From assembly GCF_038900095.1 (NCBI RefSeq), contig NZ_JBBMQQ010000002.1, forward strand, positions 620,001 through 684,000: a stretch of 64,000 bases of DNA, read 5' to 3'. The notes under the pieces were generated by a model. It had not been told where the DNA came from, searched no databases, and saw nothing but the letters and a program-made list of their open reading frames with translations. Numbering within the stretch: position 1 is the stretch's first letter; each line of letters starts with the position of its first letter. The DNA is from Hoeflea sp038900095 (GTDB lineage: Bacteria; Pseudomonadota; Alphaproteobacteria; Rhizobiales; Rhizobiaceae). The position numbers and the translations under genes were made by a program. Positions 1-8,452 of this stretch are shown here, in pieces.

Positions 1-506
1 ACGAAACGGCCCCCGAACTGGGCGATTCACTGTCGGCCAATGTCAAGGCAGGGGTGGTTGTCTGCGTTTTCCGCAGCCGGAAAACCGGTGACATCGTTGG
101 CATGGCATCGCTGATGCGTGCCGATCCGGCCAACGGGGCCGTCGAGGTCGGTGCGGTTGCACATGGGGCAGCCATGGCGCGTACGCCGATGTCGACGGAG
201 GCGCATTACCTGATGGCGCGGCATGTGTTCGAGGATCTCGACTACCGCCGCTACGAATGGAAATGCCACAATGAAAACGAGCCATCGAAAATCACCGCGA
301 AGCGGCTCGGGTTTCAGTTCGAAGGCGTGTTTCGCCAGCACCTCGTGTCCAAGGGCGGAAACCGCGATACGGCCTGGTTCTCGATAATCGACGGCGAATG
401 GCCGGGCCTCAGACAGGCTTTCGAGGCGTGGCTCGATCCGTCAAATTTCGAACCGGATGGCCGGCAGAAACGACGGCTGGAGGACATACGGGCAGCGCAG
501 GCATGA
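1..506 (+). CDS. GNAT N-acetyltransferase, RimJ/RimL type (5' truncated by window edge)
   Basis: The reading frame is open to the first bases of the window, so the N terminus lies upstream. The visible ~168 residues match the C-terminal two thirds of an Acetyltransf_3 (RimL-like) protein that moves acetyl from acetyl-CoA to an amine. Seen: the stretch RRYEWKCHNENEPSKITAKR followed by LGFQFEGVFR, which is the usual CoA-binding helix and final strand of this family, and a C-terminal SIIDGEWP. The stop codon TGA (504-506) overlaps the ATG of the next gene, so the two acetyltransferase genes are probably translated together. The substrate cannot be told from sequence. Confidence 0.85.
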   Translation, partial: ETAPELGDSLSANVKAGVVVCVFRSRKTGDIVGMASLMRADPANGAVEVGAVAHGAAMARTPMSTEAHYLMARHVFEDLDYRRYEWKCHNENEPSKITAKRLGFQFEGVFRQHLVSKGGNRDTAWFSIIDGEWPGLRQAFEAWLDPSNFEPDGRQKRRLEDIRAAQA

Positions 507-997
507 GGGGCCTGCACCGCGCGTCAGCCAATGACCGGTCACGGATCGAGGATTTCCAGCGTGCGGCCTATGCGCGGACCGAAAGCATCGTCGGTGCGCG
601 TGCCATCCCGCTTGAATGGGACTATGGCCGGATTCTGCAGGAATGCGAAGTCTGGCTCGATGAGCGCGATGGTCTGCTTATGGGCGTGCTCATCCTTCGT
701 ATGCTCGAGGGGGCGCTGTTTCTGGAATCGATCGCAACCGCGCCGGAAGTCGCCGGGTCCGGGCTCGGGCGCGCGCTTCTTGAAGCAACGTTCGAACGGG
801 CGCGTGAACTGGGGGTGCACAGGGTTGAACTGATCACCAACAGCCTCAATCCCGCCCTTTCGTGGTACAAGCGAAAGGGCTTCACGGTCGACCTTGAAGA
901 GGTGCAGCCAGGGCGCACGGTCATTCATATGTCGATGCCGGTCCAGGATGGCTTGAACCGGCTGCGGCAGAAAAACGCTGGAAGCCAGTTGTCATAG
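503..997 (+). CDS. GNAT family N-acetyltransferase
   Basis: A 164-residue acetyltransferase. The start at 503 is chosen because its ATGA overlaps the stop of the upstream gene; an earlier in-frame start at 398 would overlap that gene by more than 100 bases. Acetyl-CoA motif A is clear around residues 87-100 (VAGSGLGRALLEA), followed by a helix and the motif B region NPALSWYKRKGF, where a Tyr often acts as general acid in GNATs. The family acetylates small amines, peptides or antibiotics; nothing here fixes the substrate. Pairing with a second acetyltransferase suggests a two-gene operon. Confidence 0.85.
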   Translation: MRGLHRASANDRSRIEDFQRAAYARTESIVGARAIPLEWDYGRILQECEVWLDERDGLLMGVLILRMLEGALFLESIATAPEVAGSGLGRALLEATFERARELGVHRVELITNSLNPALSWYKRKGFTVDLEEVQPGRTVIHMSMPVQDGLNRLRQKNAGSQLS

Positions 998-1072
998 CTT
1001 GACCGCGGGTGTTGCAGTGGTGGTGAAAAGGTCTATCTGGTGCATGATGACCGATTGCAAAGGAACAGCCTC

Positions 1073-1303
1073 ATGAGCGAACCGAAGACATCAAACCGCT
1101 CTTCCGCGATTGCCGCAGCGGTGATTCTGCTCGGCACGGGGCTGGTGTTCTATTTCATGCCGGCGATGATGATGTCGCTGTCGGAGATATCGCCCTGGCT
1201 GTCCTATGCCCTGGCCGTGGGTTTTGTGCTGGCGTTTTTCGCCGTTTTCTGGTTGCGCGGCAAGCGCCAGCAGAAAAACGAGGATACGCGCAAGCAGGAC
1301 TAA
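1073..1303 (+). CDS. Small membrane protein of unknown function
   Basis: A 76-residue protein with two predicted membrane helices (about residues 11-31 and 41-60) and a short, highly charged C-terminal tail rich in Lys, Arg, Glu and Asp. The ATG at 1073 is preferred to an upstream in-frame ATG at 1040 because AAAGGA lies about eight bases before it. No family is recognised. It ends next to the convergent NicO gene, whose stop codon is adjacent, so it is not part of that operon. Confidence 0.55.
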   Translation: MSEPKTSNRSSAIAAAVILLGTGLVFYFMPAMMMSLSEISPWLSYALAVGFVLAFFAVFWLRGKRQQKNEDTRKQD

Positions 1304-2341
1304 TCAGGCCTGCAAAGACGCGGCAAGCAACAGCAATCCAAGCGCGAACACGGTTGCCGCGCCGAGAATTTCGATTGCTGTCCCGACCATGCCTCCCATG
1401 GAAGCACCCGCCAGACGCACTGCTGCGCCCTTGGCCATGACCGCTATGGTCGCAAGGGCCGAGACCGTGATCGCAGTGCCGAGTGCCATGGCGAAGGCGG
1501 AGGCAATTCCTGCCAGCCAAAGCCCGTTCAACATGGAGAAGGTGAGCACGATGAGCGCCCCCGAGCAGGGTCGCAGCCCGACCGCCACGACGGCACTCCA
1601 GGCTTCACGCACACTGAAATCACGACCCGAAATCAGCTTGGGATCGGGCAAATGTGCATGGCCGCAGGTCGCACAGACCTCTCCCTCGGCGTGGTCATGG
1701 TGCTCATGGCCGTGCCCGTGATGATGGTCATGATGATGATCGTGACCGGTACCGTGGTGCAGATGCGTGTGCTGTCCGGCAGCGGCGGCCGGTACCTGGC
1801 TGGCACGCAAGGCAAGCAGTTTCCGCGTTAGCAGCCAGAGACCGAAAGCGGTAATCAGGGCGTAGCTGGCTATCTCCATGAAATGTGTGGCCTGGGTCAT
1901 GGAGACTGAAAGGCCACGCAGCGCATAGTAGGCGACGCCAACCACGGTTACCGCGGTAATCGCCTGCAGCATCGAAGAGAGCAGGGCCAGAACCACGCCG
2001 CGCCTCAGCGCGACTTCGTTGGCGATCATGTAGGAAGAAATCACGGCCTTGCCGTGGCCGGGGCCGGCGGCATGAAACACGCCGTAGAGGAACGACAGGC
2101 TGACCAGCCCCCACATCTGCCAGGGATCTGACCGCATGGCCTTCAAGGCGCCGGTGAGGGACCGGTAAAACGCCTGCTGCTGCTGATTGACCCAGTTCAG
2201 CATGGAGCCGCCAAAACCTGTCGGTGTGATCGCCGGCTCGGCCGAACCGATGCCCAGCGAGGATTGGGCGTGGGCGGCTCCTGCCAACAGGGCAAGCGCA
2301 ATGGATGCCGCCAGAAAAATACGCGCGGAACTCGATTTCAT
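1304..2341 (-). CDS. NicO-family nickel/cobalt exporter (RcnA-like)
   Basis: A 345-residue membrane protein of the NicO family, which moves Ni2+/Co2+ across the inner membrane, usually outward as in RcnA. It has an N-terminal signal-like segment (about residues 1-25), the conserved helix motif HAAGPGHGKAVISSY, a cytoplasmic loop rich in His between about residues 190 and 225 ending in CATCGHAH, and a second conserved motif VGLRPCSGALIVL. The His-rich loop is typical of metal binding in this family. Its ATG overlaps the stop of the DUF1007 gene upstream (ATGA), so the two are coupled. Metal specificity is inferred, not shown. Confidence 0.88.
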   Translation of the reverse strand: MKSSSARIFLAASIALALLAGAAHAQSSLGIGSAEPAITPTGFGGSMLNWVNQQQQAFYRSLTGALKAMRSDPWQMWGLVSLSFLYGVFHAAGPGHGKAVISSYMIANEVALRRGVVLALLSSMLQAITAVTVVGVAYYALRGLSVSMTQATHFMEIASYALITAFGLWLLTRKLLALRASQVPAAAAGQHTHLHHGTGHDHHHDHHHGHGHEHHDHAEGEVCATCGHAHLPDPKLISGRDFSVREAWSAVVAVGLRPCSGALIVLTFSMLNGLWLAGIASAFAMALGTAITVSALATIAVMAKGAAVRLAGASMGGMVGTAIEILGAATVFALGLLLLAASLQA

Positions 2342-2997
2342 GAACAGTCAAGCTCCAACCGGGTGGCAAGCAGTTTTGACAGATCGCTGCTTTGAGTGGT
2401 CTCGAAAAAGGCTTCCGTCAGCGATGCCTGGTTCTGGGCGATAATCTCGTCGGGATCCGGCCGCACCACCGTGCGTGTGCAGTGTTCAGCGGCACCGCCG
2501 GTCACCATCATGTCTTCATCGTTGATGAAATCGAGCGCCGCATACATTGTCGGGTCAAACACGCCGACGGCGATTTTGCCGTTCAGCAGAATCTGCTTTT
2601 CCGGAATGACCGCGAAGAACATCAGCAACTGTCCGTCCTGGAAATCGACCTTGATGGCTTCGGGGAGAGAAATGCCCGCATCCTTACCGTCGACGGAGAC
2701 GTTGATGTAGTAATCAAACTCGGCCAGCGACTGGGTGACCATGTCGCTTATCTTGGCGAGTTCGCCGGCGTCGAGCTGGAGATCGGAGTTTTCGTCAAAA
2801 TCGAGCACGACGCTCGAGGAAAAGACCTCGTCGAACCGCCAGACGTTGCGCAGTTCGGTCACGCGCCCGTCAGCCGAAGTCTCGATCTCGAGCCGAGCTT
2901 CGGCAAATACGTGGGGATGGGCCGATGCCGCGGTTGGCAGCATGAGGCTCGCGAACATCGCCATGGCCGATAATCGCCACATCATAGGATTGCTCAT
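2338..2997 (-). CDS. DUF1007 periplasmic protein, partner of NicO exporter
   Basis: A 219-residue secreted protein of the DUF1007 family. A signal peptide ends near ASAHPHVF, and the mature N terminus HPHVFAEARLEIE is the family signature. DUF1007 genes are very often found directly upstream of NicO transporter genes, as here, and are thought to be periplasmic accessory proteins for metal transport. The start at 2997 (MSNPMMWRL) is preferred over 3084 because it places the signal peptide at the N terminus and follows a GGAAAA sequence. Two C-terminal Cys residues (EHCTRT and LDCS) could form a disulfide. The role in metal export is inferred from context. Confidence 0.85.
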   Translation of the reverse strand: MSNPMMWRLSAMAMFASLMLPTAASAHPHVFAEARLEIETSADGRVTELRNVWRFDEVFSSSVVLDFDENSDLQLDAGELAKISDMVTQSLAEFDYYINVSVDGKDAGISLPEAIKVDFQDGQLLMFFAVIPEKQILLNGKIAVGVFDPTMYAALDFINDEDMMVTGGAAEHCTRTVVRPDPDEIIAQNQASLTEAFFETTQSSDLSKLLATRLELDCS

Positions 2998-3090
2998 TGT
3001 TTTCCGACTGGTCCGAGGAGTTCGTTCAAGTCCCGTCGCATCAAATATGGACGAAATTTCGACGCAGGCCAGATTGCACGACAATTTGCA

Positions 3091-3984
3091 TCATTGCGCG
3101 GTCTTGAACCACTGGGTGAGGTAATCGACGAAGGCGCGAACCTTGGCCGGCAGATAGCGGCGATGCGGATAGATCGCGTAAATTCCGCGGTCGTTTGACG
3201 AAAAATCCTCAAGGATGGGCACGAGCGTGCCGCTTGGCTGGCGTTCCCTGAAAATGAAGTCGGGCAGGACCGCGACGCCGAGGCCGGCTTCGGCTGCGCG
3301 CATTGCGGTGAGCGGGCTGTTGACCTCCAGCCGGCCGTGGACGGTAACGCCGATGGCTGCGCCATCCTTGCTCTCGAAGCGCCAGTTGTTGAGAAACCGG
3401 CCATTGGTGTCGACGATGCAGGGGATATCGGAGAGCTGTGAAGGGTGGGTGATCGGACCGTATTTCTCGATAAATTCCGGCGAGGCGCACGGGATCAATG
3501 AAAACGCGGAAAGCTTGCGGGCAATGAGGCCCGAATCCTCGAGCTTGGTGATGCGGATCGCCACATCATAGCCTTCCTCGACCAGATCGACGAAGCGGTC
3601 GTCTGAAATGACCTCAAGGATGATGTCGGGGTGGGCGGCGGCAAAGTCGATCAGCGACTGGCCAACCGCCGCATCGGCGAATGTGCGCGGGGCAGAGACG
3701 CGGATCCGGCCCTTGAGATCGGTCGAGCCTTCGCGCACCAGGTCTGCAAGATTGTCGATTTCCTTGAGGATGTCGGAGGCGGTTCGATAGTAGGTATGCC
3801 CGGCCTCGGTAAGCGAGAACTGCCGTGTGGTGCGATTGAGCAGCAAGGCACCGAGATCATCTTCCAGTTCGCGGACATATTTCGACAGCAGCGCCTTGGA
3901 TCGGCCGACCTTTCGTGCGGCGGCGGAAAACCCTTCGGCCTCGACGACGTCTATGAAAGCGCGAATCCGGGTCAATGTGTCCAT
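3091..3984 (-). CDS. LysR-family transcriptional regulator
   Basis: A 297-residue LysR-type regulator. The N-terminal winged helix-turn-helix is clear (FSAAARKVGRSKALLSKYVR, about residues 18-38), followed by the substrate-binding domain and the recurrent RIRVSAPRTFADA start of that domain. The start at 3984 (MDTLTRIRAF) is preferred over 4035 since AAGGA lies about ten bases upstream and LysR proteins begin this way. It is divergent from the decarboxylase leader at 4085, so it could act on that promoter region, but LysR genes often control neighbours on either side. The effector is unknown. Confidence 0.9.
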   Translation of the reverse strand: MDTLTRIRAFIDVVEAEGFSAAARKVGRSKALLSKYVRELEDDLGALLLNRTTRQFSLTEAGHTYYRTASDILKEIDNLADLVREGSTDLKGRIRVSAPRTFADAAVGQSLIDFAAAHPDIILEVISDDRFVDLVEEGYDVAIRITKLEDSGLIARKLSAFSLIPCASPEFIEKYGPITHPSQLSDIPCIVDTNGRFLNNWRFESKDGAAIGVTVHGRLEVNSPLTAMRAAEAGLGVAVLPDFIFRERQPSGTLVPILEDFSSNDRGIYAIYPHRRYLPAKVRAFVDYLTQWFKTAQ

Positions 3985-4084
3985 ATGCTGCTGGTCCTTG
4001 CGGTTCGCCGGTCCGGTCAAAGGAACCGTCATCATTGTTTGAACGATTACGGCATATTCGTTCAGGAAACATGTTTTTCAAGTG

Positions 4085-4529
4085 CGGCGTAAGAAAACAC
4101 TTGATTGCGACAGATGGAAATCATAAATGCGTCTTGCCCAAAGTCGCACGTGCCTGTGGGTGTCCGCCGACCCTCGATATGGTGAGGAATCGGTAAGGTA
4201 CCTGGAACTAACCCCTCCAGTCGTTTCTCCGGCCATCCGGAAGAGCGAGGACATCTTGAAGCAACGACGGTGCGGGCCTTTCTGGTGTCTGCCGGCTTTC
4301 CAACAGCCGGGGTTACTGAAGAGGCACACCTTCATTGCCGGAAGTGCGGTCGGGTTCTCCCTCCAATCCAAGGCAGACAAGAGCGGATCAACGTCTGGCA
4401 AGGCGTGGTCCATCGACGCATCAAGCGTTCACTCTGTTCTCCGGTTCCTCCAAAGGCCGGGTCGGGAAGTGGCCGTACGATGCTCTGTCTAGATATGGCC
4501 CTGACAACGGGCCGGGAACGGAGCACCCG
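4085..4529 (+). ncRNA. Structured leader of the ornithine decarboxylase gene, candidate speF-type motif
   Basis: The ~445 bases between the LysR gene and the decarboxylase contain no convincing coding region but several strong local hairpins: CTGGA/TCCAG at 4202-4220, TCCGG/CCGGA at 4229-4242, CCGGCT/AGCCGG at 4292-4310 and GGCCC/GGGCC at 4497-4513, the last just before the ribosome binding region. A long conserved RNA called the speF motif is known upstream of ornithine decarboxylase genes in alphaproteobacteria, with a length of about 400 bases. Position, length and host gene all fit. The identification is by context; a covariance search was not possible. Confidence 0.5.
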
Positions 4530-5663
4530 ATGACGACTGCACGTATTCTTGATTTCATTCGCACCCGACGTCCCGATGGCCCCTGCCTGGTGGTCGACCT
4601 CGATGTGGTGCGCGACAATTTCCATTCGTTCCGCAAGGCCCTGCCCGACAGCGCCATCTACTATGCCGTGAAAGCCAATCCGGCGCCGGAAATCCTGCGT
4701 TTGCTTGCCAATCTGGGATCAAATTTCGATTGCGCCTCGGTGGCTGAAATCGAAATGGCGCTAAAGGCCGGTGCAACCGCCAACCGCGTGTCCTATGGCA
4801 ACACCATCAAGAAAGAGCGCGACATTGCCCGCGCCCATGCACTCGGTGTTTCGCTGTTTGCCGTCGACAGCCACGAAGAAGTCGAAAAGATCGCTCGTGC
4901 CGCACCCGGCGCGCGCGTGTTTTGCCGCGTCCTGACAGACGGCGAGGGTGCCGAATGGCCACTGTCGCGCAAGTTCGGCTGTGTTCCGCAGATGGCTGTC
5001 GATGTGCTGGTCTATGCTCACCAGCTCGGTCTCGTCTCGCATGGCGTGTCTTTCCATGTCGGCTCGCAGATGACCAAGCTTGATGCCTGGGATTCAGCAC
5101 TTGGCGACGCCAAGCGCGTGTTCGACAAGCTGGCACAGCAGGGCATCTTTCTCAAGATGGTCAATATGGGTGGCGGTTTTCCGACCCGTTATCTCAAGGA
5201 CATCCCGACCGCGCAGGCCTACGGGCAGTCGATCTTTGCATCGCTGCGCAAGCATTTCGGCAACCAGCTTCCCGAAACCATCATCGAGCCGGGCCGCGGC
5301 ATGGTCGGCAATGCGGGTGCGATCAAGGCGGAAGTCGTGCTGGTGTCGCGCAAGTCCGACGAGGATGATGTGCGCTGGGTGTTTCTCGATATCGGCAAGT
5401 TCGGCGGATTGGCGGAAACCATGGATGAAGCCATCCGCTATTCGATCGTCACCGCGCGTGACGGCGATGCGATGGAGCCATGCGTGCTCGCCGGCCCGAC
5501 CTGCGATTCCGCCGATGTTCTGTATGAGAAGACGCCCTATCCGATGCCGGTTTCGCTGACCATCGGTGACGAGGTGCTGATTGAAGGCACCGGGGCATAC
5601 ACGACCACCTATTCGGCGGTTGCCTTCAACGGTATCGAGCCTCTCCGATCCTACGTGATCTGA
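4530..5663 (+). CDS. Ornithine/lysine decarboxylase, PLP fold type III
   Basis: A 377-residue decarboxylase of the eukaryotic-type ODC / alanine racemase fold, which converts L-ornithine to putrescine and, in rhizobial members, also L-lysine to cadaverine. The PLP-binding Lys is in YYAVKANP (about residue 47); a glycine-rich phosphate site is in MGGGFPTRY; GPTCDSADVL (about residue 323) holds the catalytic Cys-Asp of the second active-site face. The ATG at 4530 gives the same length as rhizobial enzymes; reading further upstream only adds residues from the structured leader. The next gene is an acetyltransferase, a pairing that suggests polyamine metabolism. Confidence 0.92.
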   Translation: MTTARILDFIRTRRPDGPCLVVDLDVVRDNFHSFRKALPDSAIYYAVKANPAPEILRLLANLGSNFDCASVAEIEMALKAGATANRVSYGNTIKKERDIARAHALGVSLFAVDSHEEVEKIARAAPGARVFCRVLTDGEGAEWPLSRKFGCVPQMAVDVLVYAHQLGLVSHGVSFHVGSQMTKLDAWDSALGDAKRVFDKLAQQGIFLKMVNMGGGFPTRYLKDIPTAQAYGQSIFASLRKHFGNQLPETIIEPGRGMVGNAGAIKAEVVLVSRKSDEDDVRWVFLDIGKFGGLAETMDEAIRYSIVTARDGDAMEPCVLAGPTCDSADVLYEKTPYPMPVSLTIGDEVLIEGTGAYTTTYSAVAFNGIEPLRSYVI

Positions 5664-5684
5664 ACGGACTGGCCCGTTCAGATC
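5657..5684 (+). terminator. Hairpin over the decarboxylase stop codon, possible attenuator
   Basis: An 11-bp perfect stem, GATCTGAACGG and CCGTTCAGATC, with a 6-base loop, begins inside the last codons of the decarboxylase and includes its stop codon. No T-run follows (GGCCCTTCC), so it is not a standard intrinsic terminator. It may stabilise the upstream mRNA or reduce read-through into the acetyltransferase gene. Confidence 0.4.
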
Positions 5685-5763
5685 GGCCCTTCCGCGTGCG
5701 TTGAGTGCTTGCGGAGGGGCAGTTGTGTTCCGCTTTCATGGTGCCGTGGCCGAGGATCCGCCG

Positions 5764-6333
5764 ATGACATCCGATCTCATGATCTTCACTGAAACCAACT
5801 TTGTCATAGATGATGAAGCCGAATGTGACGTGCGTGCGCGGGAAGCCTTGCTGGACCGGGCTATGGGTGCGGGGCGGCGACGCAAGAGTTCCGAGAAGCT
5901 GCGCCGCGGCAGGATGCCCTCGCCGGGTCTCGCATTCGTGGCACGCGCCGAAACCGGGCAGGTCATCGGCAGCGTGCGGCTGTGGGATATCGCTGTGGCG
6001 GGTCGGCCCTTGCTTCTGCTCGGTCCGTTGGCCGTCGAGGCGGCCACCGGGGGCAGGGGTATCGGATCCGCGCTGATGCGGCACGCGATCAGCCGGGCGC
6101 GCGAACACGGCCATGGCGCCATCGTCCTGGTGGGAGATGCGCCATATTATCAGCGGTTCGGATTTTCAGCGGCAAAAACCGGCGGGCTGATGATGCCCGG
6201 GCCGGTCGAGCGCCACCGGCTGCTCGGGCTGGAACTGGCCGAAGGACATCTCGACGCGACATTGGGCCTGCTGGTCGCCAAGGGGCGCCAAGCCATGCGG
6301 CCCGGACCGGCCCGCATGGCCGAGGTTGCCTGA
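5764..6333 (+). CDS. GNAT N-acetyltransferase downstream of ornithine decarboxylase
   Basis: A 189-residue acetyltransferase resembling the YhbS branch of GNATs. The CoA-binding motif A is seen as ATGGRGIGSALMRHAI, followed by ILVGDAPYYQRFGFS, where the Tyr/Phe pair is typical of this branch. The ATG at 5764 has GAGG at a suitable distance; an upstream TTG at 5701 would add about 20 unlikely residues. It lies 100 bases after the decarboxylase on the same strand, so acetylation of a polyamine or related amine is an attractive inference but not proven by the sequence. Confidence 0.85.
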   Translation: MTSDLMIFTETNFVIDDEAECDVRAREALLDRAMGAGRRRKSSEKLRRGRMPSPGLAFVARAETGQVIGSVRLWDIAVAGRPLLLLGPLAVEAATGGRGIGSALMRHAISRAREHGHGAIVLVGDAPYYQRFGFSAAKTGGLMMPGPVERHRLLGLELAEGHLDATLGLLVAKGRQAMRPGPARMAEVA

Positions 6334-6343
6334 TCCATCCCGG

Positions 6344-7960
6344 CTACTTGACCGAGGCTGCAATCGCATCGACTGCACGCAGCGACAGGGCCGCGATGGT
6401 CAGTGTCGGGTTTGCGGTTGCCGAAGTGGGGAACGTGCCTGATCCCAGCAGGAACAGATTGCGATGGTCGAAGCTGCGCAAATCCGCATCGACGACTGCG
6501 CTTGAAGCGTCGGCCCCCATCCTTGTCGTGCCGATGATGTGACCCGCACCCTGGATGTCAGGCGAGTGCTTGATGTTTTTCGCGCCCAGAGCCTTGAAGA
6601 CTTCCTCGTGTGCGGCCTCGGCGGCATCGAGGCCATTGCGGGTGTAGTCATCGAAATCATAGTGGATGCGCGGCAGCGGAACGCCATTGGCGTCGCGTTT
6701 TTCAGGGTCGAGTGTCACCCGGTTTTCAGCATCGGGTGATTGCTCGACCAGCGAGGCAAGCCGGATCTGGCGGGATGTCGCGTCCTTGATGGCCGCATCC
6801 AGCTCGTCACCGCTCAAACCCTGGGCTGCGAGCCCGGCGGCAGTGCTGGTGGGCGCCCCCGTCGGCCAGCTGTGGCCGTCGTTGCCGATCTCGATGCGGA
6901 AGGCGCCACGCTGCTTGCGGAAATCGCCGTCGCGGAGGTTTTCGATGCCGGAGGTCGAAAGCGGGCCGCGATAGGGCCAGACCGGCTCCGCCGCTTCGGC
7001 CCAGCTGAGCCGCGATGGGTGATCCATCAAATTGCGACCGACCTGGTCGGAACTGTTTGCCACGCCGTTGGGCGCCTTTTCCTGGGCGGAATTGAGCAGC
7101 AGCCGGGGTGTTTCAAGCGCATGGGCGGCAACAATGACGACCTTGGCCGAGGCTGTCCCGGTGGTGCCGTCGGCGCGGCGGAAATCGACCGAAGTGATCT
7201 CGCCGTCTTCACCGACATTGAGTTTGGTGGCCGTGGTCTGGTCAAGCACCTGTGCACCCGCCTTCTCGGCCAGGGCGACATGCACCGTAGCGTCGTACTT
7301 GGCCTGGATCGGGCAAACCGGAATGCAGGAATTGTTACCGCAGCATTCGGGCCGGTCCTCGCGGAACACGGAGTTGCGGCCCTGCGGGGTGGAGCGAACC
7401 TGGTACCTGGTTCCATCCAGCGCCGAGGCGAAATGCTTGTCGAGATAGGTCATCGGGATCTGCGGCATTGGAAATTCGCCCGAGCGCGGGGAGCCGAGAT
7501 CTTCGGATGAGTTGCCGGCCACGCCGATCTCGTTTTCTGCCGCGAGATAGAACGGCTCAAGATCGTCATAGGTGATCGGCCAGTCGACGCCGTGCCCGTA
7601 GAGAGACTTCAACTTGAAATCCGAAGGCAGGTTACGCAATGTGGTTCCGAGCCAGTGCCACGTGGTTCCGCCGACCACCTTGATGTAGGTGGACTTGAAC
7701 AGCTCGGGGCCTTGCTGCTGGTAGAAATCCTCGATCCTGTGCGTCAACGGGTGGGAGGCTTCCGGATCGTTGGGGTAAGCGGATTCCGGCACCTTGATCT
7801 TTGCGTTCCAGAACTTCTCGACAGCGTCGTACCTGTCGATCCGCTTGCCGGCTTCCAGGAACGTCACGCTTAACCCTTTGGCAGCCAGCTTGGCGCCCGC
7901 GATTGCGCCAGCGACGCCGGTTCCGATGATGAGAATGTCTGCTGTGATGTCATTGGCCAT
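6344..7960 (-). CDS. GMC-family FAD sugar/alcohol dehydrogenase, large subunit
   Basis: A 538-residue glucose-methanol-choline oxidoreductase. The Rossmann FAD motif is at about residues 9-30 (ILIIGTGVAGAIAGAKLA), then the GMC region GGTTWHWLGTTLRNLP. A Cys cluster (CCGNNSCIPVCPIQAKYD) is like that of fructose/gluconate dehydrogenase large subunits. The C-terminal HIIGTTRMG and NPTLTIAALSLR supply the catalytic His and flavin contacts. It follows the small-subunit gene by 48 bases, so the pair should form an enzyme held at the outer face of the inner membrane. No cytochrome c subunit gene lies beside it, so its electron acceptor is not evident. The substrate is probably a sugar or polyol. Confidence 0.88.
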   Translation of the reverse strand: MANDITADILIIGTGVAGAIAGAKLAAKGLSVTFLEAGKRIDRYDAVEKFWNAKIKVPESAYPNDPEASHPLTHRIEDFYQQQGPELFKSTYIKVVGGTTWHWLGTTLRNLPSDFKLKSLYGHGVDWPITYDDLEPFYLAAENEIGVAGNSSEDLGSPRSGEFPMPQIPMTYLDKHFASALDGTRYQVRSTPQGRNSVFREDRPECCGNNSCIPVCPIQAKYDATVHVALAEKAGAQVLDQTTATKLNVGEDGEITSVDFRRADGTTGTASAKVVIVAAHALETPRLLLNSAQEKAPNGVANSSDQVGRNLMDHPSRLSWAEAAEPVWPYRGPLSTSGIENLRDGDFRKQRGAFRIEIGNDGHSWPTGAPTSTAAGLAAQGLSGDELDAAIKDATSRQIRLASLVEQSPDAENRVTLDPEKRDANGVPLPRIHYDFDDYTRNGLDAAEAAHEEVFKALGAKNIKHSPDIQGAGHIIGTTRMGADASSAVVDADLRSFDHRNLFLLGSGTFPTSATANPTLTIAALSLRAVDAIAASVK

Positions 7961-8008
7961 AATGCTGGCTCCCGGAATTCAAAAGGTCTGGGGTGGAGAA
8001 ATGGGGAC

Positions 8009-8452
8009 TTAGCCGGCTGGAGGTTCGGCCCAATATCCCATCTCTCCACCGCAATAGCCCATCGGCTTGCTGAAACTCATCGCTTCCCACATCAGCGCGT
8101 CGGTATAGGTAATCACCTCGTCGCTGTCGGGATCGGGCGAGACGCCGCTGTACCAGGCGGCGACAATCTCGTTTGCCAGTTCCTCATTGTCTGCACCTTC
8201 GGCAAGGGCATCGATTTCACTGCCTTTTCCCGCGGAACGGAACGCCTGGAGAAACTTGGCGGCGGTTTCCGGGTAGAGATCCTGCTTGCCGGTCAGCTTT
8301 TCGGAAAGTTTGACAAACGCGTCGGTGTTGATCGTTGCGGCAGCGGCGTCTTTCGGCCAGCTGACAAATGATGCGAAGGCGAGGGCAGAGCCTCCGAGCA
8401 GAACACCTCGCCGTGTGGCGTTGGGCGATTGGCCTTGCGATGGCAGGGGCAT
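8009..8452 (-). CDS. Sugar dehydrogenase small subunit, Tat-exported
   Basis: A 147-residue protein of the sorbitol/fructose dehydrogenase small-subunit type. A twin-arginine signal is present (NATRRGVLLGGSALAFASF, Arg 14-15), consistent with export of the folded flavoprotein partner by hitchhiking. The C terminus has the family's WEAMSFSKPMGYCGG segment. It precedes the GMC large subunit in an apparent two-gene operon. Such small subunits are needed for export and stability of the large subunit; they carry no known cofactor themselves. Confidence 0.85.
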   Translation of the reverse strand: MPLPSQGQSPNATRRGVLLGGSALAFASFVSWPKDAAAATINTDAFVKLSEKLTGKQDLYPETAAKFLQAFRSAGKGSEIDALAEGADNEELANEIVAAWYSGVSPDPDSDEVITYTDALMWEAMSFSKPMGYCGGEMGYWAEPPAG

